NCBI GenBank assembly: GCA_965657335.1
Contig: CBFHOH010000022.1
Coordinates: 12,267 to 76,266, forward strand
DNA length: 64,000 bases
Direction of reading: 5' to 3'
Source: UBA4582 sp965657335
Lineage (GTDB): Bacteria > Pseudomonadota > Gammaproteobacteria > Pseudomonadales > Azotimanducaceae
The translations under genes and the position numbers were made by a program. Every line of letters begins with the position of its first letter. Positions within the stretch are counted from its first letter, which is position 1. This document shows, piece after piece, positions 9,347-18,713 of the stretch. Below the pieces are notes generated by a model. The model was given only the letters and a program-made list of their open reading frames with translations. It searched no databases and was not told the origin of the DNA.

Positions 9347-10354
9347 ATGACAGAAACAAAAATCACAGTCATCCCGGGCGACGGAATCGGTCCAGAGATA
9401 ATGGACTCGACGCTGGAAATTCTATCGAGGCTCGACACCAACCTAAACTTCGATATGGCGTTGGCCGGAGGACCGGCACTTCAACAGGGACTCGATCTGA
9501 TACCAGAGGAAACGCTCGCAAAAATTGATTCCAACGTCGCTACGCTCAAAGGGCCGATCACAACACCGATTGGCCGGGGTTTTACCTCGGTGAACGTTTC
9601 TCTGCGACAGCATTTTGATCTCTATGCCAATGTCCGCCCCGCACTCTCGATACCCGGCGCGACAACCAGGTATTCAAACATAGACATACTGACTGTACGC
9701 GAGAACATGGAGGGCCTTTATTCGGGCGTTGGCCAAACACTCAGCGGTGATGGGGAAAGAGCAGAGTTAAAAAGCGTTGTGACAAGAACAGGCAGTCATC
9801 GAGTGCTCAAATATGCCTTTGACCTCGCGCAACGGCTGGGTCGAAAGAAAGTGACGGTAGTTCACAAAGCCAACATCATGAAATCGACCTCGGGACTTTT
9901 TCTTGAGGTAGCTCGAGAAGTCGCAGCACGCTATCCGGATATTGAATGCCAGGAAATGATTGTCGATAACTGCGCTATGCAACTGGTAATGAACCCACAA
10001 CGCTTCGACGTCATGGTAACGACAAACCTGTTCGGCGACATACTTTCTGACCTGTGCGCCGGCCTAATTGGCGGTCTAGGTTTAACCCCGGGGGCCAATA
10101 TCGGTGATGACAAAGGTATTTTTGAAGCGGTTCATGGCAGCGCGCCCGACATCGCAGGTCAGAATATCGCAAATCCTACGGCACTACTGCTGGCTTCAGC
10201 AATGATGCTGGATCACCTCGGCATGCAAAACGATGCGGAAAGAATAAGGCGCGCGATTCAACAAGTGATTGCCGAAGGGCAAACAATGACGTCAGACCTC
10301 GGTGGCACAGCAACCACTTCCGATTATACAAAAGCACTACTCGAAGTACTCTAA
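9347..10354 (+). CDS. Isocitrate/isopropylmalate dehydrogenase family protein
   Basis: A 335-residue NAD(P)-dependent beta-decarboxylating dehydrogenase. Family landmarks are IPGDGIGPEI at the N-terminus, LTVRENMEGLYSG, a lysine-containing VVHKANIMK, and the metal-binding segment NLFGDILSDLCAGLIGG followed by EAVHGSAPDIAG. The length and ENMEGLY wording favour the NAD-type isocitrate dehydrogenase branch, but homoisocitrate, tartrate or 3-isopropylmalate dehydrogenases share it. It is the first gene of a three-gene operon with a phosphonate-hydrolase-like enzyme one base downstream, which is not a usual tricarboxylic-acid-cycle context, so a specialised 2-hydroxy acid substrate is possible. 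Confidence 0.85.
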   Translation: MTETKITVIPGDGIGPEIMDSTLEILSRLDTNLNFDMALAGGPALQQGLDLIPEETLAKIDSNVATLKGPITTPIGRGFTSVNVSLRQHFDLYANVRPALSIPGATTRYSNIDILTVRENMEGLYSGVGQTLSGDGERAELKSVVTRTGSHRVLKYAFDLAQRLGRKKVTVVHKANIMKSTSGLFLEVAREVAARYPDIECQEMIVDNCAMQLVMNPQRFDVMVTTNLFGDILSDLCAGLIGGLGLTPGANIGDDKGIFEAVHGSAPDIAGQNIANPTALLLASAMMLDHLGMQNDAERIRRAIQQVIAEGQTMTSDLGGTATTSDYTKALLEVL

Positions 10355-10355
10355 T

Positions 10356-11885
10356 ATGACGCATACCAACGTGATATTGATTACCGCTGATCAGTGGCGC
10401 GGCGACTGTCTCTCCAGCATGGGGCATCCCGTGGTGAAAACACCATACCTTGATGCACTGGCTAAGCACGGTATGCAATTCAGCAAACACTACACCAACG
10501 CTGTTCCCTGCGGGCCGAGCAGAGCCAGCTTGCATACTGGACTGTATCTTCATAACCATCGTTCTGGCACGAATGGCACACCACTGGACGATCGTTTTAC
10601 GAACTGGGCATTGGAGCTGCGGCAACGGGGTTACGACCCAGTTTTATTTGGTTACACCCACACGTCGCCCGATCCACGCAATATCCCACTCGATGACCCG
10701 CGACTACAAAACGATGAAGGTATTCTGCCAGGCATACGACCCATCATTGATATGGGCACTCACTGCCCGGATTGGAGAAAATTTTTACGTGAAAAGGGTT
10801 ACGCGTTACCTGATATTGATGGTGCAACGTATTCGATTCGAGAGACCGCAGGGCAAACAGCCAGTGCCGATCCTTCGGTACCAATCCCGTTGGCAATTGA
10901 CAAAACGCACACCGACACGCACTTTCTCACCGACGAGGTCCTTTCGTACATCGAATCATTTCGTCATGACGCGCAGCACTCGAGTAATGGTTGGTGCGTT
11001 CACTTGTCCCTCAGGGCTCCTCACCCTCCTTGGGTCGCTGCACAACCCTACAATGCCCAGTATCCACTGGAATCGCTACCTGCACCGATAAGACAGCAAA
11101 CACCCGATCATGAGGGCAATGTACATCCATGGCTAAAAGAACATCTGGCCACGCCTAGGGTTCAAAGTCACGAGGACCTCACGAAACATCGTCATCTGCA
11201 GGCAAGTTACTACGGCTTGATGAGTGAAGTGGACGAGAACGTCGGAAGAATGGTTGAAACGTTAAAACATATGGGCGAATGGGAAAACACGCTGTTTATT
11301 TTCACCTCAGACCACGGCGAACAGATGGGAGATCACTGGATGTATGGCAAGGCCGGTTTCTTTGATCAATCTTTCCACATTCCGCTGATTATCTGCTCAC
11401 CAACGACCCGGCCTGGTCTCTGTGACAAGTTCACCGAGCACGTAGATATTTTTCCCACCATGATGGAATTACTAGACATTCCGGCACCCAGACAATGTGA
11501 CGGATACTCTCTGGCAAACCAGCTAACAAACGCTCAATTGGATGACTGGCGCGACGCAGTCAATTTTGAATACGACTTTCGTCATTCGCCTTCTGAAAAT
11601 CATTTAGCCCTCGACATGGAGGAAGCTTGCCTGAACGTTGTCCGCGATGATCACTACAAATATGTTCACTTCGCGAATTTGCCTGAACTACTATTCGACC
11701 TGACCTCTGACCCGGAAGAACTGATAAACATCGCGCAGGAACATCCAGAGATCGTTGCAAAATATGCCAAAAAGTTATTGAGCTGGCGAATGAAAACAAC
11801 AGATCGCACGCTCACACATTTGCAAGTTAGTAGAGAGGCTGGTCTCACAGATATGAGCCACGTAGACACGCCCATAAACAGATAA
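10356..11885 (+). CDS. Sulfatase-family hydrolase, phosphonate monoester hydrolase-like
   Basis: A 509-residue member of the alkaline phosphatase/sulfatase superfamily. The formylglycine motif is C52-G-P-S-R with TG at 61-62, in the wording seen in phosphonate monoester hydrolases (PCGPSRASLHTG, then NHRSGTNGTPLDDR and GYDPVLFGYT). Metal-site aspartates appear in ITADQWRGD and FTSDHGEQMGDH. Such enzymes hydrolyse phosphonate or phosphate diesters and some sulfate esters after a cysteine is oxidised to formylglycine; no maturase gene is in the window. There is no signal peptide, so it acts in the cytoplasm. I chose ATG 10356, one base after the upstream stop, over an upstream in-frame TTG-type start inside the previous gene; the close coupling implies translational linkage. 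Confidence 0.85.
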   Translation: MTHTNVILITADQWRGDCLSSMGHPVVKTPYLDALAKHGMQFSKHYTNAVPCGPSRASLHTGLYLHNHRSGTNGTPLDDRFTNWALELRQRGYDPVLFGYTHTSPDPRNIPLDDPRLQNDEGILPGIRPIIDMGTHCPDWRKFLREKGYALPDIDGATYSIRETAGQTASADPSVPIPLAIDKTHTDTHFLTDEVLSYIESFRHDAQHSSNGWCVHLSLRAPHPPWVAAQPYNAQYPLESLPAPIRQQTPDHEGNVHPWLKEHLATPRVQSHEDLTKHRHLQASYYGLMSEVDENVGRMVETLKHMGEWENTLFIFTSDHGEQMGDHWMYGKAGFFDQSFHIPLIICSPTTRPGLCDKFTEHVDIFPTMMELLDIPAPRQCDGYSLANQLTNAQLDDWRDAVNFEYDFRHSPSENHLALDMEEACLNVVRDDHYKYVHFANLPELLFDLTSDPEELINIAQEHPEIVAKYAKKLLSWRMKTTDRTLTHLQVSREAGLTDMSHVDTPINR

Positions 11886-11899
11886 ATTAGGGGACGCCC

Positions 11900-12688
11900 A
11901 TGGCATTAGTGACCAGTTTTGGTATCGACATCTACTACGAAGTGCATGGCAAAGCCGATGCTGAGCAAACCATCATATTCGCACACGGCATGGGCGGCAA
12001 TGCCGCTATCTGGTTTAACCAAATCATCAGGTTCAAAGACAACTACAGAATCGTGACTTTTGATCATCGCTATTTTGCACGCTCTCGCTGTGCGGTTAAC
12101 GATTTCGATCCAGCGAAATTTCCTGCTGATGTGCTCGCCATCATGACCAAAGAAAATATCGATTCAGCCGTTTTTGTTTGCCAGTCAATGGGCGGTTGGA
12201 CAGGCAGTCAACTCGCCATAGACTGCCCTGAGAAAGTTGACGCGCTGATCATGAGTCATACGCCCGGTATTTTTTATCACGCAGATGCAGTTAATGATCC
12301 AAAGCAGGTCGCTCGAAAAGTCGGCGCTATTGGCGGAGAGTCATCACCAGCGCTAGCACACGACTATCCGAAGAAAAATCCGACGGGCGCGCTTTTGTAT
12401 CAAATGATCAGTGCATTTAACGGCATCGACAATGCTGTGATACCGGCGAAAATTAGTGAAGCAAATCTCGGCGTGAACACCGACACGCTAAAAGACTATA
12501 CCGTACCCACTCTGTTCGTTACCGGAGAGCTGGATATTCTATTCCCTGCCACATTTATACAGGCACTCGCCGCTACTCTCAGCGGAGCGGAGTGCGTAAA
12601 TCTTGGAGACGTTGGCCACAGTAGCTATTTCGAATCGCCCAACGCTTTCAACGAGGTGATGGCTGATTTCCTTACAGAACACGCATAG
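11900..12688 (+). CDS. Alpha/beta hydrolase
   Basis: A 262-residue alpha/beta-hydrolase-fold protein. HGMGGN near residue 30 is the oxyanion-hole loop, the nucleophile serine is in CQSMGGW, the acidic residue is likely in GELDILFP and the histidine in GHSSYFE near the C-terminus, so the triad is complete. The gene starts 14 bases after the phosphonate-hydrolase-like gene with GGGGA ahead of the ATG, making it the last gene of that operon. Substrate is unknown; esters, lactones or carbon-carbon bonds (MhpC type) are all possible. A short convergent gap separates it from the ligase gene on the other strand. Confidence 0.85.
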   Translation: MALVTSFGIDIYYEVHGKADAEQTIIFAHGMGGNAAIWFNQIIRFKDNYRIVTFDHRYFARSRCAVNDFDPAKFPADVLAIMTKENIDSAVFVCQSMGGWTGSQLAIDCPEKVDALIMSHTPGIFYHADAVNDPKQVARKVGAIGGESSPALAHDYPKKNPTGALLYQMISAFNGIDNAVIPAKISEANLGVNTDTLKDYTVPTLFVTGELDILFPATFIQALAATLSGAECVNLGDVGHSSYFESPNAFNEVMADFLTEHA

Positions 12689-12741
12689 TAAAACTTATCA
12701 AACAGCGGCTGTTGGCATATTATGAACCAAGCGAAGCCGAA

Positions 12742-14328
12742 TCAGGAGACATTGCGCTCTCGGCCGGCCCAGTAGGGCTTTCTTAACTCCGTCTTTAATA
12801 TTTTACCTGATGGATTACGAGGTATTGTTTCCATCCAGTCGACAGAAGTGGGACATTTATAATTCGCCAGATTCTTTCGGCAGTAGGAGAACACAGCCTC
12901 TTCTGTCAACGCCTTACCATCTTCGTTCGTTGCAATGGTGATGATCGCTTTAACGGTTTCACCCCAACGATCATCCGGAACACCTATCACTGCCGCATCA
13001 GAAATCGCAGGGTGGCTCATCAGCACATTTTCGATCTCCGCTGGATAAATATTTTCACCACCGGAGATAATCATGTCTTTAACCCTGTCATGGATAAACA
13101 GAAACCCTTCTCTCAGATAGCCGGCATCGCCTGATTTAAACCAACCTTCAGCGTTAATGCTCTCGGCCGTCGCATCATCATTGCGCCAGTAGCCTTTCAT
13201 CACCTGCGGGCCTCTGATCCAGATTTCACCCACTTCCCCTTCAGGCATCTCCTCTCCATCTTCCCTGTTAACAATCCGCAGCTCCGAGCCTTCAACAACT
13301 CTGCCACATGATCGAAGAAAATCCGCCCTTGGACCTCCTGGGTCGTGCTCTTCAGGGTGCAACATCGTGACACCTCCGGTTGTTTCGGTCAGTCCATATA
13401 CTTGATAAAACTGCGCCTTGAAAGTATTCATCGAGTTGACCAGCACTTCTTCAGTGATGGGCGATGCGCCGTAGGTCACAGATTTCAAGGAAGAAAAATC
13501 AACATCATTGATATTAGGTTGTGCAAGTAGGAACTGTAATACGGCAGGCACAAATATCGTGTGTGTTACTCCGTGTTGAGGAATGACAGATAGTATCTGC
13601 TGGAGATCTACATCGCGCAGCAACACCGACTTACAGCCACTGAACAATCCTATGACTCCCCAACCGCTGCCCGAAATATGAAATAGCGGCATACAGACCA
13701 GATTGATCGCATCCGGATTAAAATTCAAAGGCGCAAGGCCGCTAGTCATCATAGTAATCAGGTTATCATGAGTTGTTTCAACCCCCTTTGGCAAACCGGT
13801 TGTACCTGAGGTGTACAGCTGATAACAGGTTTCTTCTGGCTCGACCACAACATGCGGATCAACCTCTGACTTCCCTGCTAACCATTGTTCATAGGTTAGG
13901 TAACCTGAGTCACCAGGATCACCCAATACAACAATACTGCCTGGTGCGCGGTCTTTGAGATCAAGATTCATCTCACTCAAGTGGCCTAAAAACTCCTCCC
14001 CAATGAGCAGCATTTTCGCTTCGCTGTGATTAAGGATGTATTCCATTTCAGGTGCGGCCAAACGCCAATTGACTGCGACAGAAACAGCCCCTAGTTTCGC
14101 GATACCAAACAGATAAGTGAAATACTCCGGCGCATTCTTATCCAAAAACGCCACTCGGTCCTGACGCGTAATGCCCAACTCGGCGAGGGCATTTGCACAC
14201 TGACAGGACTCTTTATCCAACGCCTCGTAGGTCCAGGTCTTGTCATCACTACTATTGTATAGCGCAATTTGATTTGGGATGTTCGCGCGATGGACTCTCG
14301 TAATATCTCCCAGTGTATTGATGGGCAT
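12742..14328 (-). CDS. AMP-dependent acyl-CoA synthetase
   Basis: A 528-residue ANL-family ligase that activates a carboxylic acid to its acyl-CoA through an acyl-adenylate. The P-loop LYTSGTTGLPKG is at 171-182, followed by YGLTETTGG, the GWFKSGDAG aspartate motif, the hinge KDMIISGGENIYP and the C-terminal catalytic lysine in NPSGKILKTELR. The length and motifs fit medium- or long-chain fatty acid or cyclohexane/steroid-type carboxylate ligases; the acid cannot be predicted. It is divergently placed, across a 570-base gap, from the acyl-CoA dehydrogenase pair that could process its product. Confidence 0.9.
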   Translation of the reverse strand: MPINTLGDITRVHRANIPNQIALYNSSDDKTWTYEALDKESCQCANALAELGITRQDRVAFLDKNAPEYFTYLFGIAKLGAVSVAVNWRLAAPEMEYILNHSEAKMLLIGEEFLGHLSEMNLDLKDRAPGSIVVLGDPGDSGYLTYEQWLAGKSEVDPHVVVEPEETCYQLYTSGTTGLPKGVETTHDNLITMMTSGLAPLNFNPDAINLVCMPLFHISGSGWGVIGLFSGCKSVLLRDVDLQQILSVIPQHGVTHTIFVPAVLQFLLAQPNINDVDFSSLKSVTYGASPITEEVLVNSMNTFKAQFYQVYGLTETTGGVTMLHPEEHDPGGPRADFLRSCGRVVEGSELRIVNREDGEEMPEGEVGEIWIRGPQVMKGYWRNDDATAESINAEGWFKSGDAGYLREGFLFIHDRVKDMIISGGENIYPAEIENVLMSHPAISDAAVIGVPDDRWGETVKAIITIATNEDGKALTEEAVFSYCRKNLANYKCPTSVDWMETIPRNPSGKILKTELRKPYWAGRERNVS

Positions 14329-14898
14329 TATTAGACCTCTTCTTAATTGCTGTTTATCTCGCCGCTCTAGCCTGTATTCATCAACCTGCTCGTAGAACCG
14401 GCTGAACGCCGACGATGTTCCTTGAATATACCGCGCCGTGCGGGTATTGCAATACCGGGGCGTTGAACATCGACTGTGCTGCAGTGATGTTTTACGCGTT
14501 CCTAAGCACGCCTTTTTATCAACAGATAACGGTAGTTATCCTTTCAAAAACGAGAAAGTCGTGTCTCGTGCATCAGTAGTATGACCCTCGATTATCGTAT
14601 TCTGCTGGCAGCCAACCAGAGAAATGCTACACTTCAAGCACCCAAATAGATCATGTTCTGATCAGATATTACTCAAAACCTTCAAGTCGTTTACATGACC
14701 AGTTATGATCGATCAGCGTATAAATAGACACACGATCCCTGTTATCAACACATTATCCAGCGCAACAAAGGTACACTTTTACCCAGAGACCGAAAAAGAC
14801 ACAGAAATGCAAAAATTTTGCGCGCTGACGCGGCCGGAGACACCGACTGAATTATTGCTTAAGACAAAAACGTAAACACAAACCAAAAGGAAGTAACT
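14329..14898. other. Divergent intergenic region with inverted repeats
   Basis: A 570-base gap between the ligase gene and the acyl-CoA dehydrogenase operon. No protein-like frame is seen on either strand. It holds a nested inverted repeat at 14413-14472, listed separately, and must contain promoters for both transcription units. I cannot place -35/-10 boxes with confidence. Confidence 0.5.
14413..14472. repeat. Nested inverted repeat in a divergent promoter region
   Basis: CGATGTTC (14413-14420) is matched by GAACATCG (14465-14472). Between them lies a perfect 14-base palindrome, GGTATTGCAATACC, at 14443-14456. The pattern suits a dimeric regulator site or a cruciform, but no candidate regulator gene lies beside it and there is no T-run to make it a terminator. 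Confidence 0.6.
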
Positions 14899-16026
14899 AT
14901 GAACTTTGAGTTTTCAGAGGAGCAGAATCTGCTGCGCGAACAAGCGCGCGGGTTTTTGCAGGATAATTGTTCGACCAAGGTCGTTCGTGAGTCGCTGGAA
15001 AACGGCGGCCAATTTAACAAAGAATTGTGGCGCAAGGTTGCAGAGATGGGATGGACCTCGACGGTCATTCCAGAGGAATACGATGGTCTTGGTCTGAGCT
15101 ACTTTGAACTATCGGTTGTCGCCGATGAGCTCGGCCGTGCATTGGCCCCTCTACCCTTCTCTACTTCAGTCTACCTTGGCACCGAAGCGATTTTAGCCGC
15201 TGGTTCAAACACCCAAAAAGAAACCTGGCTGCCAAAGCTGGCATCGGGAGACGCGATAGCAACTTTTGCGATTGCCGAGGGAAATGGCCAAACAACAGCT
15301 GCCAGCCTGACCACCACAGCCGACGGCGCCAGTATTACGGGTACCAAGGTACCAGTACCCGACGGCGATATTGCTGATGTCGCGATCGTGGTTACCAAAA
15401 GCACGAGTGGCGACGGTGCCAGTTGGTATTTAGTGCCACTGGATCAGCCGGGGGTCCAGCGAGAGAAAGTATCAACGCTCGATCCCAGTCGCACCTATGC
15501 AACAATTACATTCAACGGTGCGTCAGGTGAACTCATGGGTTCTGATGGCGGCGGCTGGGCCGCTACTCAGACGCTGTACGACCGCGCCGCTATCCTGTTC
15601 GCCTGGGAGCAAACGGGTGGTTCTGATGCCGCACTTGAAATGGCGAAGAACTACGCACTCGGCAGATATGCTTTTGGCCGTCCTATTGCGAGCTATCAGG
15701 CGATAAAGCACAAACTTGCGGACATGTACGTAAAAAACACCTTAGCACGATCAAATTGCTACTACGGTGCTTGGGCGCTCGACAGCAACGCACCTAATTT
15801 ACCGCTCGCCGCCGCAACCGCGCGAGTAGCAGCGACCCAAGCGTATTACTACGCGTCAAAAGAGAACATCCAGACCCATGGTGGCATGGGTTTCACTTGG
15901 GAGTTTGATTGCCAGTTCCACTACCGGCGCGCAAAGGTACTTTCGGTTGTTATCGGTAACGAGAGTCAATGGCAAGATAAGCTTGTCACGGGTCTTGAGG
16001 CCGGACTGGATGAAGACGCCGCATAG
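14899..16026 (+). CDS. Acyl-CoA dehydrogenase, first of a tandem pair
   Basis: A 375-residue FAD acyl-CoA dehydrogenase. It begins MNFEFSEEQNLLREQARGFL, has the middle beta-domain degraded in motif strength (FAIAEGNGQTTAASL where others show EPxxGSD), and a C-terminal QTHGGMGFTWEFD segment that supplies the conserved glutamate region. A good ribosome site, AAGGAAG, precedes ATG 14899. The next gene is a second acyl-CoA dehydrogenase 69 bases downstream on the same strand. Adjacent unequal pairs like this are known to form alpha2beta2 heterotetramers in actinobacterial steroid degradation; that this pair does so is inference. Confidence 0.9.
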   Translation: MNFEFSEEQNLLREQARGFLQDNCSTKVVRESLENGGQFNKELWRKVAEMGWTSTVIPEEYDGLGLSYFELSVVADELGRALAPLPFSTSVYLGTEAILAAGSNTQKETWLPKLASGDAIATFAIAEGNGQTTAASLTTTADGASITGTKVPVPDGDIADVAIVVTKSTSGDGASWYLVPLDQPGVQREKVSTLDPSRTYATITFNGASGELMGSDGGGWAATQTLYDRAAILFAWEQTGGSDAALEMAKNYALGRYAFGRPIASYQAIKHKLADMYVKNTLARSNCYYGAWALDSNAPNLPLAAATARVAATQAYYYASKENIQTHGGMGFTWEFDCQFHYRRAKVLSVVIGNESQWQDKLVTGLEAGLDEDAA

Positions 16027-16094
16027 TACAAGATCACGATAAATTGAACGTCCACATAATTGAAATGTGGTAGTAATGAATCAGGAGCACAACG

Positions 16095-17306
16095 ATGGAT
16101 TTTAAAGATTCACCAGAAGAAGCAACTTTCAGAGAAGAAGCAGCCACGTGGCTGAAAGCAAACGTACCAGCGCCAGCCGAACTCGAAGGTCTGAGCGAAA
16201 TGGAACAGGGCAAGCTATGGCAAAAACGCAAAGCCGACGCAGGTTGGGCATGCATACGCTGGCCAGAGGAATACGGTGGCCGAGGTGCCAATGCGATTCA
16301 GCAAGTCATCTTGAATCAGGAAGAGTCAAAAGTCGCCGCACCTGCAACTGGACAATTTAGTATTGGCCAAGGCATGGCAGCACCCACGATGATGACCTGG
16401 GCAACCGAGGAGCAGAAAACACGATTCTTGCCTAAACTCGCTTCCGGCGAGGAAATTTGGTGTCAGCTTTTCAGTGAACCCGCCGGCGGATCAGATCTCG
16501 CTGCGCTGCGGACAAAGGCCGTCAAAGACGGTGACGACTGGGTGATCAACGGTCAGAAGATATGGACGTCCGGTGCCCACTATTCTGACTGGGGAATTCT
16601 CGTGCTGAGAACCGATCCCGACGTGCCCAAGCATCAGGGGCTTAGCTACTTCTTTCTAGATATGAAATCCCCGGGCATTGAGATCAAACCGATCAAACAG
16701 ATATCTGGCGCCGCAAACTTCAATGAGGTTTATTTCACAGACGTCCGCGTCTCTGATACTCAACGGCTCGGGGAAGTGGGTCAGGGGTGGCAGGTAGCAC
16801 TGACAACATTGATGAACGAACGTGCCTCGATTGGTGGTGGTGGCGGTGGTGCTGGCGTCAAACAAGCATTACAACTCGCCAATAGCGTCAATATCGACGA
16901 CAAGCCAGCCAGCAAAGATCGACAGGTTCGCGCAAAACTCGCAGATTGGTATGTCAAAGAGGCCGGCATCAAGTACACCGGCTATCGCTCGATGACAGCA
17001 CTTTCCCGTGGAGAAATTCCTGGTCCTGAAAACTCCATCGGCAAGCTTGTTGGTGCACCTAAATCTCAGGATTTAGCATCATTTGCGATTGACCTTCAGG
17101 AGATGGGCGGTGTTATGTGGAGTCCGGGCGAGAACGACTTCGACAATTTGTTCCAGTCAAGCTTCATGGGCATTCCCGGACTGAGAATCGCCGGCGGCAC
17201 CGATGAAATCATGGCAAATATCATTGCGGAGCGAGTGCTGGGGTTACCTCAAGAACCCAGAATGGATAAAGGGATACCCTTTACCGAGGTACCCACTGGT
17301 TCTTAG
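16095..17306 (+). CDS. Acyl-CoA dehydrogenase, second of a tandem pair
   Basis: A 403-residue acyl-CoA dehydrogenase with the standard order: N-terminal helices, FSEPAGGSDLAALRTKA near residues 132-148, NGQKIWTSGAHYSDWG, and a C-terminal RIAGGTDEIMANIIAERVLG. In the last motif the position usually held by the catalytic glutamate (YEGT or IEGGT) is alanine here, so the active base may be missing or supplied differently. A ribosome site, CAGGAGC, lies before ATG 16095. It ends the operon, with a strong terminator 25 bases after the stop. Probable partner of the preceding dehydrogenase. Confidence 0.9.
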   Translation: MDFKDSPEEATFREEAATWLKANVPAPAELEGLSEMEQGKLWQKRKADAGWACIRWPEEYGGRGANAIQQVILNQEESKVAAPATGQFSIGQGMAAPTMMTWATEEQKTRFLPKLASGEEIWCQLFSEPAGGSDLAALRTKAVKDGDDWVINGQKIWTSGAHYSDWGILVLRTDPDVPKHQGLSYFFLDMKSPGIEIKPIKQISGAANFNEVYFTDVRVSDTQRLGEVGQGWQVALTTLMNERASIGGGGGGAGVKQALQLANSVNIDDKPASKDRQVRAKLADWYVKEAGIKYTGYRSMTALSRGEIPGPENSIGKLVGAPKSQDLASFAIDLQEMGGVMWSPGENDFDNLFQSSFMGIPGLRIAGGTDEIMANIIAERVLGLPQEPRMDKGIPFTEVPTGS

Positions 17307-17330
17307 ACTTAACGTCTACCAGTGTAAATT

Positions 17331-17356
17331 AAAAGCGGCTTCGGCCGCTTTTTTTT
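17331..17356 (+). terminator. Rho-independent terminator of the acyl-CoA dehydrogenase operon
   Basis: AAGCGGC, tetraloop TTCG, GCCGCTT, then a run of T: a textbook intrinsic terminator just after the second acyl-CoA dehydrogenase. The TTCG loop is the classic extra-stable tetraloop. Confidence 0.93.
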
Positions 17357-17582
17357 GCCCGTTAAAGCAGCAAACACAGCATGGATCACGTTAGGCAAGC
17401 GCTGCCGACCGACAATAAGTATAGAACGATGAAACACGAGAAAAGCATTTCCCCGTCGTCAGCGAATGCTGCATTTCAACAACGAAAAAAAGAGTACAAT
17501 AACAGCATGCGCCGAGACCCCGAGCCGATAGAATGAGCACGCCGATCAAGAAAATTGCTACCGTTATTGCGTCCAAATACCT

Positions 17583-18713
17583 ATGAAGCCACTTGAAGGA
17601 ATACTGGTTGTCTCAATCGAGCAAGCCGTTGCTGCTCCCTTTTGCACAGCCCGTCTTGCAGAAGCAGGCGCACGCGTCATCAAAGTTGAGCGTCCCGCCG
17701 GAGACTTTGCCCGCGGTTACGACCAGGCGGCGCTGGGCGATAGCTCCTACTTTGTCTGGATCAACCAAGGCAAGGAGTCCATCGCGCTGGATTTCAAAGT
17801 CCAAGCGGATGCCGAGTTACTCCATGCAATCATCGCCAAGGCCGACGTTTTTGTGCAAAACCTCGCGCCGGGCGCGCTTGAACGCGCGGGGTTCGGCGCT
17901 CAATTTCTAAGAGCAAAGCATCCAAGGCTCATCACTTGCGATATTTCAGGGTACGGCGAAGCCGAGGCTGTTAAGGACCTGAAAGCCTATGACTTACTCG
18001 TTCAAGCTGAAAGCGGCTTGATTGACATTTCCGGCGGTCCGGGTGAACGAGGCAGAATTGGAGTATCCATCTCTGACATCGGCACGGGCATGACCGCGCA
18101 TGCGGCGGTGCTTGAAGCATTAATCAAACGATCAGTTACCGGCGCTGGTTCTGGTGTTAGCCTGTCTTTGTTTGACGTCACGGCAGAATGGATGACCGTC
18201 CCACTCATTCACGCAGAACACGGCAAAGGTGCACCGACCCGCGCGGGTTTACACCACCCTTCAATCGCGCCTTATGGTGCCTATCAAACCAAGGATGGCA
18301 TCGACACCATCGTCTCGATACAGAATGAGCGAGAGTGGGTGCGTTACTGTCAAACGGTCTTGCAAAACCCTGCGCTCGCTACCGATCCAAAATTTGCCAA
18401 CAACAATCTAAGAGTCGAGCACCGTGCAGACCTTGACGCTGAGATTAACCAAATAGTCGGTGGCATTGATGCCGCCGAATATCGAAGCAGACTCGCAACT
18501 GCCGACCTAGCATTTGGTGCCGTTAATACCATTTCAGAACTTGCTAGCCACATTGCACTCCGCAGAAAACGCATCGCGACGACAGAAAACGGTTTACTGG
18601 AGATTCCCGCTTCGCCCATCCAATGGAGTGATACAACAGAGATTGAGAGCAAGCCCCCGCCTAAGGTTGGAGCAGATACCGATAAAATTCGTCGTGAATT
18701 CCTGCCTGAGTAA
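17583..18713 (+). CDS. CaiB/BaiF family CoA-transferase
   Basis: A 376-residue class III CoA-transferase. LEGILVVSIEQAVAAPFCT at the N-terminus, KVERPAGDFARGYD, and FVQNLAPGALERAGFG are characteristic. The catalytic aspartate is Asp165 in SISDIGTGM. Such enzymes move CoA between carboxylic acids without ATP. The start ATG 17583 lies 226 bases after the upstream terminator, so it has its own promoter. The second half resembles the family less strongly but the length is normal. Close to acyl-CoA dehydrogenases and a ligase, it probably serves organic-acid activation; the donor and acceptor are unknown. Confidence 0.9.
   Translation: MKPLEGILVVSIEQAVAAPFCTARLAEAGARVIKVERPAGDFARGYDQAALGDSSYFVWINQGKESIALDFKVQADAELLHAIIAKADVFVQNLAPGALERAGFGAQFLRAKHPRLITCDISGYGEAEAVKDLKAYDLLVQAESGLIDISGGPGERGRIGVSISDIGTGMTAHAAVLEALIKRSVTGAGSGVSLSLFDVTAEWMTVPLIHAEHGKGAPTRAGLHHPSIAPYGAYQTKDGIDTIVSIQNEREWVRYCQTVLQNPALATDPKFANNNLRVEHRADLDAEINQIVGGIDAAEYRSRLATADLAFGAVNTISELASHIALRRKRIATTENGLLEIPASPIQWSDTTEIESKPPPKVGADTDKIRREFLPE

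Noticed and set aside
10302..10355. Longer start for the phosphonate-hydrolase-like gene
   Set aside because: It would lie inside the previous gene and adds 18 residues not seen in the family; ATG 10356 gives the exact family N-terminus.
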